Of a DNA stretch of 64,000 nucleotides, positions 56,313 through 64,000 are shown one piece after another; within the stretch, counting starts at the first letter, position 1, and every line of letters starts with the position of its first letter. The translations under genes were made by a program, and so were the position numbers. This stretch comes from Pictodentalium vernedei (Eukaryota; Mollusca; Scaphopoda; Dentaliida; Dentaliidae). The notes below the pieces were generated by a model that saw only the letters and a list, made by a program, of their open reading frames with translations, ran no database searches and had not been told where the DNA came from. The DNA lies in NCBI GenBank assembly GCA_031216915.1, contig CM062289.1, positions 65,045,741 through 65,109,740 on the forward strand, written 5' to 3'.

Positions 56313-56674
56313 ATAACATATTCAAAATCGGTATATTCTTAAATGGTGAATTCTCACTGAGCAACAAACCCTTGCCGAGTCGCTCAACGTTCTGTCCACT
56401 CTTCAGATAGAGACCGTTTCCTCTCAGAGAGTTACCACCTCTAACGGGTTCTAGATACAATCCTTTACCGCTGTCATCTACGTGGACGCGACACATGGCT
56501 CCTCCCTTCTTCAAAAACAGTCCGCTGCCACCCATTAATTTCTCAACTGCCGAACTAGCGAGTCCCGTGAGAGCTCCCACGCCGAGTCTTTCCGAGAAAG
56601 GGTAGTGCCTTTGCGGCGAAGGGTAATGCTTTTGCGGCGATTACTGCCAATAGCGGTAGGAAACCACCTTTCAT
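56313..56674 (-). pseudogene. Minor capsid-like protein with GxGLYL repeats, frameshifted
   Basis: The minus-strand ATG at 56674 opens MKGGFLPLLAVIAAKALPFA, a hydrophobic start including a 21-bp in-frame duplication. A frameshift near 56585 follows, then GALTGLASSAVEKLMGGSGL, KGLYLEPVRGGNSL, GNGLYLKS and NSPFKNIPILNMLL. Small Gly-rich proteins with GLYL repeats and this exact ending recur next to capsid genes of Polintons and resemble core/minor capsid peptides of adenoviruses. The 4.9-kb transposon inserted at its stop codon and now adds foreign residues. The other insertion lies 15 bp before the ATG. Confidence 0.75.
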
Positions 56675-56688
56675 TCTCAAATTGTATC

Positions 56689-59512
56689 TGTGAAGTGGGG
56701 GGAGGGCAGGCATCAAAGAGCTGCCGGAAGCAACCGTGGAGTCTCTGTATTACGTACGAGTTATTCTGTGACCGTTAAGTGTGCTTTTCGCAATTACGTA
56801 CGAGTTATTTTGTGACCGTTAAGTGTGTTTTCCGTAAAGGACCAGTTCTCGTACTCATTCCAGAAAACGATATTTCACTATGTGAACGCCGCCCATATAA
56901 TAACGGCGTGTAACATGTTTTGTTTGCGACATCGCATCATATCAGGCATGCGTAATAAATTGTTGAATGCATGTACTTTACTGATTGTTGTGAATAACAC
57001 GACGCCAGGGCTATTATTGCTTTCAATAAGTGGATGCTGCCCTATTATTAGGTCGGTACAATGTTTTGCAAGTAAAGTCGTATAGGTTTACATCATGAAA
57101 TGTGACCGTTGTAGCAGATGAGATTTTATTACTGTTTTTAAATTAATTAAATATTTTATTTTAGTTTTCATCTACTGAGCCCCTCTTTCATTATCTAAAA
57201 GTCGATTGTGGTTTATATGAAATGTGTATGGATTGTCGTAACAGGCTTCTATAGGTTTTGGCGGGTTTTTGGAGGTCACGTGACAGGAAGGCTCAATTGT
57301 TATTGTTTTTCTTCAATGTCAGAAAATTTGTTCGAATTCATACAATATTATTCACCTGTTTAAAATAATCTACATCTTGATCGTACGTTTGGTTAGTATA
57401 TATTCCACCTTAGGTATTTATTTTCGATTGTACTTCGTTTATTTATTTCATATTCAGATTCGATCAGTGGATTTTTTCTTTGTTTTGTCATCGTTGTTTA
57501 CGGTCGTATTTTTGCTTCATACTACCGACTGACGAATTGACTTGACTGAATTGTTTACACTAAACAGATCGCATGAATGGTTATGGGTATTGTTTTTTAC
57601 AGCTAACATACACAGCACAGAGAGAATGGAGAGTGTTGGATAGTGGTGTAGTGGTGTGACGGCGGAACTCAGATCCACAATCTGGTAAGATTTTGTGTAC
57701 ATACCAGTAAGTTGTTTATAAATAGGTGTGTGTCAGTAGAGGGCTACAGTATTGATGTTTATAGTTAATTTAGTCCACTTGGGGAACTATAGTGATTTAT
57801 GCAGTCTATTGGTAAGACTGTTTGATAAATCAGTGACTTGTAAGTCGCCCGGGGAGCTTGCAAGCTGGCAGGAGATACACAGTAAACTGTGTATAACACG
57901 GGCTTGTGGCGTGAAGCTCCGACTGACTGACAGTAGTACCGTCTTGGGCAGTCACAGGCGACATCGAAGTTTGCGAGCAGGCAGGAGGTATACAGGTAGT
58001 ATACAACACAGGCTTGTGGTGTCAAACTTCTCGGCTATCGGGAGAGCTTCCAAGCAGGCAAATTGTCTACAGAAAAATCCGTATTCAATATAGGCTTGTG
58101 GTGGTGAAGCTCTCAGATCTCGCAAGCAGGCTGACAATATCACACAAGTGCGTATTGTTCGGGCTTGTGGCGGTGAGACCTGTGATAGCCGGTGCACTGA
58201 AAAAAATTTCTTACAATTAAAAATGTGAATGATCCCGAGTCGCGTAAAATACATAAACGAAATAGCGAATAAAATCAGCGAATAGTGCAAATGTGCAATC
58301 GTGGTACCTGGTGTATGATACAAGTAATTATCAAAGGCGTTGTATGAACGCGTGTCGAATAAAAATCGTGCAATAACTAAATTTGCGAAAATCCAAGATT
58401 GTTGTTGTTGTTAAATTCAAAATGGCGTCAGTGAGGTACACTTGAACAGTCTGAGTGAAAATGAGAAGTGATTGAGACGGCACCTTCGTCTCCGCTGAGC
58501 GAGAGTCACGTGTTATCAGCTCGCGATCTCATTGGTGGTATTGGTTACATTCATTGACGCCGATTGATTGAATTAGTGTGGGTGGTACTCAGTTTGATGA
58601 TTGATCTTTACATGTCCGAAACCACGGAATCAGATTTGTTTATGCATCCATCACTCATTCGAGTCCAATTCTGAAGTGTTTGCATGGGAGAAAATACTGG
58701 TAAGCTCCCTTGATACCTCAGAAAATAATTAATTTTCCAATGAGCTGGAGTTAGGAGTAAATAAGTTCCAGTCCTTATGCGGTTTGTGTGGCTAAACTTC
58801 GTATGGGAAGTTGATTATGGTTATAGACTGTCGGTGTAGAAATGGTCATAATTACTCACGACAGTAGGCCGTATTTGGCAAAAACAACATGGAGAACAGT
58901 GCAAGTTAGATTCTCACAATAAATTAAGAAGAGTGGGCTCCACTCGGCCGTTTTCACGCTATTGCGGTATGCCACATTTGCACTGGTAATGTTGTGTGGT
59001 GGTTGCTGCGACATACTCCTCAGGCGCCAGTTTTGGGTTAAAGCACCCAAAACCTCGCACGATAAAGATGAGTCCCTCGTAGATAGGCCCGTAAGCCCTG
59101 CATAATGTGAAGTGTGGGGGGGGGGGGAGGCAGGCATCAAAGAGCTCTGTATTACGTACCAGTTATTCTGTGACCGTTAAGTGTGCTTTTCGCAATTACG
59201 TACGAGTTATTCTGTGACCGTTAAGTGTGTTTTCCGCAAAGGACCAGTTCTCGTACTCATTCCAGACAACGATATTGCACTATGTGAACTCCGCCCATGT
59301 AATAAAGGCGTGTAACATGTTTTGTTTGCGACATCGCATCATATCAGGCATGCGTAATAAATTGTTGAATGCATGTACTTTACTGATTGTTGTGAATAAC
59401 ACGACGCCAGGGCTATTATTGCTTTCAATAAGTGGATGCTGCCCTATTATTAGGTCGGTACAATGTTTTGCAAGTAAAGTCGTATAGGTTTACATCATGA
59501 AATGTGACCGTT
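56689..59512. mobile_element. Non-autonomous element with direct terminal repeats (LTR-like)
   Basis: Direct repeats of about 410 bp (56689-57110 and 59106-59512) share TGTGAAGTG at the start and ATCATGAAATGTGACCGTT at the end. Each contains a 42-bp tandem duplication (TACGTACGAGTTATT, TGTGACCGTTAAGTGTG). The interior of 2.0 kb has no gag or pol. It most resembles a non-autonomous LTR retrotransposon (LARD/TRIM-like). The repeat does not end in CA and I found no clear target duplication, so a Penelope-like or other origin is open. Confidence 0.65.
57853..58181 (+). other. Four tandem stem-loop units with covarying outer stems (candidate structured RNA)
   Basis: Units 57853-57920, 57966-58030, 58042-58114 and 58115-58181. 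Each has an outer stem (GGAGCTT/AAGCTCC; GAAGTTT/AAACTTC; GAGAGCTT/AAGCTCTC; AGATCTC/GAGACCT). An inner stem GCAAGC-like/GCTTGT follows and then a terminal hairpin with unit-specific sequence (ATACACAG/CTGTGTAT; GTATAC/GTATAC; ATTG..CAAT; ACAATA/TATTGT). Single strands are conserved: AGGCAG after the inner 5' arm and GGCTTGTGGYG(G)TG before the outer 3' arm. Stem sequences change while pairing is kept. I do not recognise the class. Confidence 0.6.
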
Positions 59513-59639
59513 CGAAAAGGCCTATCAGTATATGCTCGCTGCATTGTTGGAGATATGCACATTCTAATTATGAGGCCCATATTATTGTCCCGGTAAGTAA
59601 CCGTCACTAATCAAGGGGTTACTATCCCCGAACTGAAAG

Positions 59640-60428
59640 TCACTGAGCTATATATTTTGTACTTTCTGAGCTTTTGGAGCTTCGAGCTCGAGATAAGAGC
59701 TCATTTGAGTGTGGTACATTAAAAGTTGTATTTGCTTCGGTATTGAATGTGTTTGACCTGAAGCCAAAATCCACATTCGTCCACTTGTAACCTCTGTTGG
59801 CTTTGGGTCTCGTCTCTCTGGCATCGTTATTTCTCTTCATGGCGTGGGTCTGAACCAGAATGTCGCCGTAATTGTCGAAATCCTGATCCGTGTAATCACT
59901 AGGCTTGTCGTAAAGGAGCAATCTGCGCAGTCCATCAGTCAATTCGTATCTGTTCGAACCCACGATCAATTCATCATCGCCAATATCTACTTCTGTGTCT
60001 CCTACAAAAATCCTTCCCTCCGAATCCTTATAAAATCCATACGACAGATCTCTCTTACCGCCATCATCGGACGATGCGACGCTATCAGTGGTGATAGTCG
60101 AAGCTGTATCGTCGGTCTCGCTCAAATCTGTTTGAATTCCCGTGGGAACGTAATCCGGTGTAGATTGAACGGAATACCGATTTCCAAAACTAAGAGGCAA
60201 CGAACCCATTCTCAAAGAACTCTCCTTTATGGGTCTCAATTCTTCGACTATCTCCTTCCTGCTTCGCTCTTGACCCTCCGTCACGAGTTTAAATATTTTT
60301 GTGTCTTCGCGTTTGAGTTCCATCTCACCAAGACGTCTGCTTCTATCAGCTGACTGAATGTCCTTCTTAGCACGCTCAAACTCTTCTAAAATTCGATCTC
60401 GGTGTCTAGAATCCATCTGTAAAAACAT
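59640..60428 (-). CDS. Conserved-type Polinton protein of unknown function
   Basis: 262 residues, intact; an alternative start Met lies four codons downstream. The N-terminal 90 residues are charged and helical, likely coiled coil (RILEEFERAKKDIQSADRSR and RSRKEIVEEL). The middle is Ser/Thr/Asp-rich. From about residue 130 a compact domain follows (YGFYKDSEGRIFVGDTEVDI, SNRYELTDGLRRLLLYDKPS, YTDQDFDNYGDILVQTHAM). I recall this last pattern from unnamed proteins of animal Polintons, with no known function. It is the rightmost gene, reading inward from the right TIR. Function is not assigned. Confidence 0.7.
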   Translation of the reverse strand: MFLQMDSRHRDRILEEFERAKKDIQSADRSRRLGEMELKREDTKIFKLVTEGQERSRKEIVEELRPIKESSLRMGSLPLSFGNRYSVQSTPDYVPTGIQTDLSETDDTASTITTDSVASSDDGGKRDLSYGFYKDSEGRIFVGDTEVDIGDDELIVGSNRYELTDGLRRLLLYDKPSDYTDQDFDNYGDILVQTHAMKRNNDARETRPKANRGYKWTNVDFGFRSNTFNTEANTTFNVPHSNELLSRARSSKSSESTKYIAQ

Positions 60429-60875
60429 CTTTCGTTTTTAATTGTTTTCAAAATTAAATGTTTAATTATATTTTTATGTTTTTAAGTAATAAAAAACTTT
60501 CCATCTTTAATATAATAAACTGAAAATATTCGCATCTCAACTGACTGTTGATCGAATTGGAGAAGTTTAAAAATACGTTTAAGCAGTACATGACAAACCG
60601 GTTTCTGATTTAACGCATTTTGACAGTAGTTTTACATTTTGTCAAAAGATTTCCATTCACATATCAAAGAACCATTCACTCAGTATCGAATTAAGAGAGA
60701 ATCCCTTTGATGACTGTTAAAACAGTTTCAACACACAAAAGAAAACTAATTTTTAACGCTGAGAACTTATTCATTTTCAAATCTCTCTCTGATTGCTATC
60801 ATGAATATATTAAAAATTTTACCACTCGAAACCTAATTGAGCGGAAAATGCGTTTAAACATTCCGCTAAGTGTTT

Positions 60876-61063
60876 GACTCTTTTGAACGAATGCTTAAAA
60901 GTCAATTTCTCTTCTTTACATCAAGACAAAACACGAATATCTATTACAGATCATATTTTTGTCGACTCTTTCGAACGATATCCCCCAAACTCAATTTCCT
61001 CTTCGTCGCATCGAACCAAGACACGAATCTCTATAATACAGATCATAATTCATAATCGACTCT
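60876..61063. repeat. Subterminal direct repeats, about 90-bp unit
   Basis: GACTCTTTYGAACGA recurs at 60876, 60964 and 61058. Units share CTCAATTTC, AAGACACGAAT and TCT.TATTACAGATCATA. They lie just inside the right TIR and do not occur at the left end. Confidence 0.7.
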
Positions 61064-61123
61064 TTTTGAACGAAAACCTCATTCAGTCATAACGATAACA
61101 TGTGTGTTAGTTTTTACTTCAGG

Positions 61124-61556
61124 AAAACGTGACAGCGGGTTTGCGAATTCTAACACCCGGCAACACTCTTCACTCAAAACATTTCCATCAAGCGCTTATC
61201 AAGATCACCTCGCAATAACGTGCGCTAGTCTCACTTCGAGAAACGCGACAGTGGGTTTGAGAGTTCGAATACAACCTCTTCACGCGAATCGATTTTCCGG
61301 CCTAAAATCCTCAAGTGGATCTCCGTGTACGCCTTCATAGGGTTTCAGTGTTAAAATCGTGTACGGACGCGGATTGTTAGAATCGGCAAGACGATGTGTT
61401 CGAATTCTCAAAACGTTTTTTTGCTCGCAATTTAACACTGAATCCTATGGGGAAAACTCACTTGTCGATTTCAATCAAAACGGTACATGTACGTATACGT
61501 AAAATTACGGGCGTCTAGGATACAATTCAGTGTTAAAAAAATTCGAAAACACCCCT
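61124..61556 (-). repeat. Polinton right terminal inverted repeat
   Basis: 433 bp, inverse of 37972-38404 with few differences, so little time or much conversion between the two ends. Confidence 0.95.
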
Positions 61557-61562
61557 TTTTTT
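61557..61562. other. Right target-site duplication TTTTTT
   Basis: Six T directly after the terminal CT, equal to the left flank. Confidence 0.75.
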
Positions 61563-62686
61563 CTTAGGAACTTAGGAATAATGTAACTTTGTTTACATTT
61601 GTTGCTATTTCACCTCCATAAAAATGTAGGTCAATTTCTTTGAACTGACTTGTTCACTTTTTAGGAGATGTTTAGACTTGACGTTGAATTTACTTCAAAA
61701 TGACCAGTGCAACAATTCTTTTTTCTAAAATCTATTAATGTATTGTTGACATTTCAGGGAATATATTCTTCGTCGGATATTGAAATTGAAGCTTTTACTA
61801 ATAATGTTGAAACAGACTTGAATATTTTTTTTTCCTTTCTGTTGATTTTTTTTTCTGCCAAAGCATAGCCTTACTTGCTGAAAGTAACATTGAACCACCT
61901 GAGACTGATTTTTAAATTTTTGTTTTCTCTTCTTTCATTTTTATAGCATGTTTCATGGTAGTTTAACAGCAGCTTTACAGGACAGAATGCATCACTAGAG
62001 AAGATTTTGATTGTGTTGTTTTCTCTACAAGTGTCAATTCCAAAACTTATCTTTTTTTCCGAGGACGTTTGCACTGTTAGAGGTGAATTATACTGCTGTG
62101 TGGCTGGACACCTGGTGCTGAGGTATCATAAATATTTTGCTGCAATTATTTTTTTTCACAGGTGATGATGGATTTGTACATGTATTTCTTGTAAAGTTAT
62201 ATATATTTTTTTAGTATTGAAACCGTAGAACAATGGAATGGTGTGGTGATGGCCGATGAACCGATGTTGATGCTGTCAAAGATATACATGTTTGGTTGTC
62301 TTTCTTTATGACTAGACAATAATGGATGTTGTTCATATGTTGATATTTTGATTTTGTATTTCAGAAAAAAAAAATATATATATATTTTTCTCCAATCTAC
62401 CATACAATACATTATCCCTTATGGTTCAACAAGCATGTACTCACATTGTATGAGAGTATAGTATTCACCCTTGTATATTATAAACACTTGAATTCTATTG
62501 ACAATCAAACCAGGAATTTTGATTACTATATATATGTGTGTCAGATGACCAAAACAAAATTTTTTGGTTGTTAAATATGTATGACTAACAACATATCAAA
62601 ATAAGAATGGTACTTGTTGTTTATATACATACCTAGACCAGAAAAGGAATTTTGCTATATGCAATATACATATATCAAAAAGAAAA
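61563..62686 (+). other. Leader or LTR region upstream of gag
   Basis: AT-rich, no ORF. It should hold the 5' LTR and primer-binding site of the gypsy element, but I could not define TG..CA ends or a sure tRNA match without the 3' LTR. Confidence 0.45.
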
Positions 62687-63745
62687 ATGTCAGTCACTAG
62701 AGAAAATATTTCAGACGATGATCTGAAATTACTTGAAATGATGAAAGGGTTAAAAATCCCTCCTCCGAAAGTTGAAAACCCAGAGCAGTTTGAAACTTAC
62801 ATGAAGCATTATGTGCATGAGATGCACAAAGCCAAAGCAGATGATGGTGATAAGCCCAAGTATTTCGTGGAGCGACTTCCCAAGATTTCTTTATTTTATG
62901 GAGAGCCTGGTAAAGGGGAAGTCAACTACCTTACCTGGAAATATGAGGTAGATTGTTTATCTGTTACAGGTAATTACACTGATGATCAGCTACTGATAGC
63001 AATTAGACGCTCTTGCAAAGGCAAAGCAGCAGATATATTGAGAAGAATGGGCATAAATGTAACCTTGGCTGATGTGATGAAAAAGTTCAGCACAACTTAT
63101 ACTATGCTGGAGACAGGAGAATCCATACTCAGGAAGTTTTATGCCTGCAGCCAAGACACAAATGAGAATATCTCAACCTATGCTGCAAGGGTTGAAGAAT
63201 TATTTTCTCAGGCTGTTGAGTTAAAAGTTTTGACATCAACCCATGAAGACATTTTACGAAATGTATTATATCAAGGTTTAAAGCCTCATATCCGACAGAT
63301 CGCAGCATATAAATTTGACACGGTCTTAGACTATGACAAGTTCAAGGTTGAACTTAGGAAAATAGAAAATCAGTTAGATGAAGATGCTACAAAGGAAGTT
63401 AAGACCAAGTGTCAAGCTGCAAACAAGCCACAAGAGAAAAGTGAACTTAGTGAAGTAAAAGACTTACTTCTAAAACTAAGTAACAGGATAGATAGGCTGG
63501 AGAAAGAAAAGGAGGAAACAAAGCAAAGTGAGGTCAGTAGTGATCCCTATTATTACAAAGGATATAACCAAGGTTATACCAGGGGTTTTTATGGACAACA
63601 GAATAGAAGCCGAGGACGAGGCCAATATAGAGACAGAGGTCGTGGCAATTATACACCCACAAGACCTGTCGCTGGTCGAACATTTCGACCGAGATGTTAT
63701 AAATGTGACAGTGAGGAGCATAAGATAAAGGACTGCCCAAACTAG
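62687..63745 (+). CDS. Ty3/gypsy-type retrotransposon Gag
   Basis: 352 residues, intact. An acidic/helical start is followed by a retrotransposon Gag core (VNYLTWKYEVDCLSVTGNYT, LLIAIRRSCKGKAADILRRM, LRNVLYQGLKPHIRQIAAYK), a coiled coil near residues 255-285 (LLLKLSNRIDRLEKEKEE), an RG/Tyr-rich tract and one CCHC zinc knuckle at the very end (CYKCDSEEHKIKDC). Gag assembles particles and binds the genomic RNA. The knuckle touches the TAG stop, and a slippery heptamer lies directly before it. It overlaps the pol frame in the -1 direction. The gene is undamaged, so a recent insertion close to the Polinton end. Confidence 0.88.
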   Translation: MSVTRENISDDDLKLLEMMKGLKIPPPKVENPEQFETYMKHYVHEMHKAKADDGDKPKYFVERLPKISLFYGEPGKGEVNYLTWKYEVDCLSVTGNYTDDQLLIAIRRSCKGKAADILRRMGINVTLADVMKKFSTTYTMLETGESILRKFYACSQDTNENISTYAARVEELFSQAVELKVLTSTHEDILRNVLYQGLKPHIRQIAAYKFDTVLDYDKFKVELRKIENQLDEDATKEVKTKCQAANKPQEKSELSEVKDLLLKLSNRIDRLEKEKEETKQSEVSSDPYYYKGYNQGYTRGFYGQQNRSRGRGQYRDRGRGNYTPTRPVAGRTFRPRCYKCDSEEHKIKDCPN

Positions 63746-64000
63746 TGTGTGCCTCTGTTGGGGGTTTGAACCGAGGCACTGTACATAAAAGAACAGAACA
63801 AAACCCAAATTTAGTAGGCAGTTCCACTGAAGCTGAGGTAAGTATAAATGGTCTCAAAACCATGGCATTAATTGATAGCGGAAGCTGTGTAAGCATGATA
63901 GCTCGACCATTTTATGAACAGTATTTGTCTGCTGCACCACTCCTGCCACTAAAAGACATACTTAATATAGAATGTGCGGATGGAAGTCAACTGCCTTATT
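63724..64000 (+). CDS. Pol start: retroviral-type aspartic protease (partial)
   Basis: The -1 frame relative to gag runs open from 63724 past the window end. It reads EVSINGLKTMALIDSGSCVS and then MIARPFYEQYL and IECADGSQLPY. LIDSGS is the aspartic protease active site (D[ST]G) with the usual hydrophobic lead-in. It would be made as a Gag-Pol fusion and cut the polyprotein. Reverse transcriptase, RNase H and integrase should lie beyond the window. Confidence 0.82.
63736..63742 (+). promoter_or_regulatory. -1 ribosomal frameshift heptamer C CCA AAC
   Basis: CCCAAAC in the right phase (C CCA AAC relative to gag), immediately before the gag TAG. The -1 frame is open from 63724 to the window edge. 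It fits the X XXY YYZ rule for Gag-Pol synthesis. Confidence 0.7.

Larger units (their letters stand above)
37972..61556. mobile_element. Maverick/Polinton (adintovirus-like) element, end to end, with two later insertions
   Basis: Inverted ends of 433 bp start AGGGTGTTTTCG (left) and the inverse of CGAAAACACCCCT (right). The element is flanked on both sides by TTTTTT (37966-37971 and 61557-61562). AG..CT ends, a 6-bp duplication, TIRs of several hundred bp, and integrase, protein-primed PolB, adenain-type protease and capsid-like genes are the defining Polinton set. Genes run in two opposed blocks. Subtracting the insertions at 51382-56310 and 56689-59512 leaves about 15.8 kb. Such elements are known both as transposons and as likely integrated viruses. 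This copy has many gene breaks and is presumably inactive. No packaging ATPase was recognised. Confidence 0.95.

Noticed and set aside
57752..58093. Protein gene inside the repeat-flanked element
   Set aside because: The ORF crosses the stem-loop units and shows no domain. The RNA structure explains the repetition better.
57853..58181. Hammerhead-ribozyme array (retrozyme)
   Set aside because: No CTGATGA and GAAA core strings in the needed places.
56689..59512. Segmental duplication rather than a mobile element
   Set aside because: Not fully excluded, but direct repeats only at the ends, a TG start and insertion into a Polinton gene block fit an LTR-like element better.
61563..62686. A defined 5' LTR
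   Set aside because: Without the 3' LTR in view, no boundary or primer-binding site could be fixed.

Overview
This window is animal nuclear DNA, most likely from a marine invertebrate. Evidence is an intron-containing host gene, many tRNA-headed SINEs, Tc1, piggyBac-type, BEL/Pao, Ty3/gypsy and LINE remnants, and a Maverick/Polinton element of a kind known from animal genomes. The exact lineage cannot be fixed from the sequence. Coding density outside the Polinton and the last 1.3 kb is very low. LAYOUT, 1-37.9 kb: this part is host sequence packed with repeats. A broken gypsy gag-pol (334-2260, minus) is split by two SINEs and a TTAA/CCCTTTACC MITE. A BEL/Pao pol relic (6040-8145), a Tc1 transposase pseudogene (11679-12691), four LINE remnants (14.1, 23.3-25.3, 26.0-26.7 and 30.8-31.3 kb), eight SINE copies across the whole window plus one fragment, and more than twenty foldback or MITE copies follow. 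The only convincing host gene is the 3' end of an SLC22-type membrane transporter on the minus strand: two exons, 27362-27434 and 19142-19345, flank an 8-kb intron filled with repeats. From 32.4 to 36.4 kb there are minisatellites and two long-TIR foldback elements. LAYOUT, 37972-61556: this is an end-to-end Maverick/Polinton (adintovirus-like) element of 23.6 kb. It has 433-bp terminal inverted repeats, AG...CT termini and a 6-bp target duplication (TTTTTT). Rightward genes encode a small Cys/His protein, a membrane-segment protein, a phospholipase A2-fold protein, an rve integrase, a probable capsid protein and a Lys-rich protein. Leftward genes encode a fibre-like protein, an adenain-type protease, a protein-primed DNA polymerase B and a RING protein. 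Two small rightward ORFs, a GxGLYL-repeat minor capsid-like protein and a conserved protein of unknown function follow. Most genes share a TATATAWRRGAGAAAA-like promoter motif 60-120 nt before the ATG. The copy is dead or dying: the polymerase has two in-frame TGA codons and at least two frameshifts, the fibre has two stops and a 7-bp duplication, and the integrase and minor capsid genes have frameshifts. It has also been invaded twice. A 4.93-kb TA-flanked transposon (51382-56310) lies exactly at the stop codon of the minor capsid gene. A 2.8-kb element with direct terminal repeats (56689-59512) lies just upstream of that gene's ATG. Without the insertions it would be about 15.8 kb, a usual Polinton size. 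No FtsK/HerA packaging ATPase was recognised. LAYOUT, 61.6-64 kb: a Ty3/gypsy-like retrotransposon begins, with an intact gag (62687-63745), a canonical C CCA AAC slippery heptamer directly before the gag stop, and an open -1 frame entering an aspartic protease that runs off the window. MOST UNUSUAL: inside the direct-repeat element, 57853-58181 holds four consecutive 65-73 nt units. They share a three-part stem-loop architecture whose outer helix changes sequence in a compensatory way from unit to unit, which suggests a selected RNA structure that I do not recognise.
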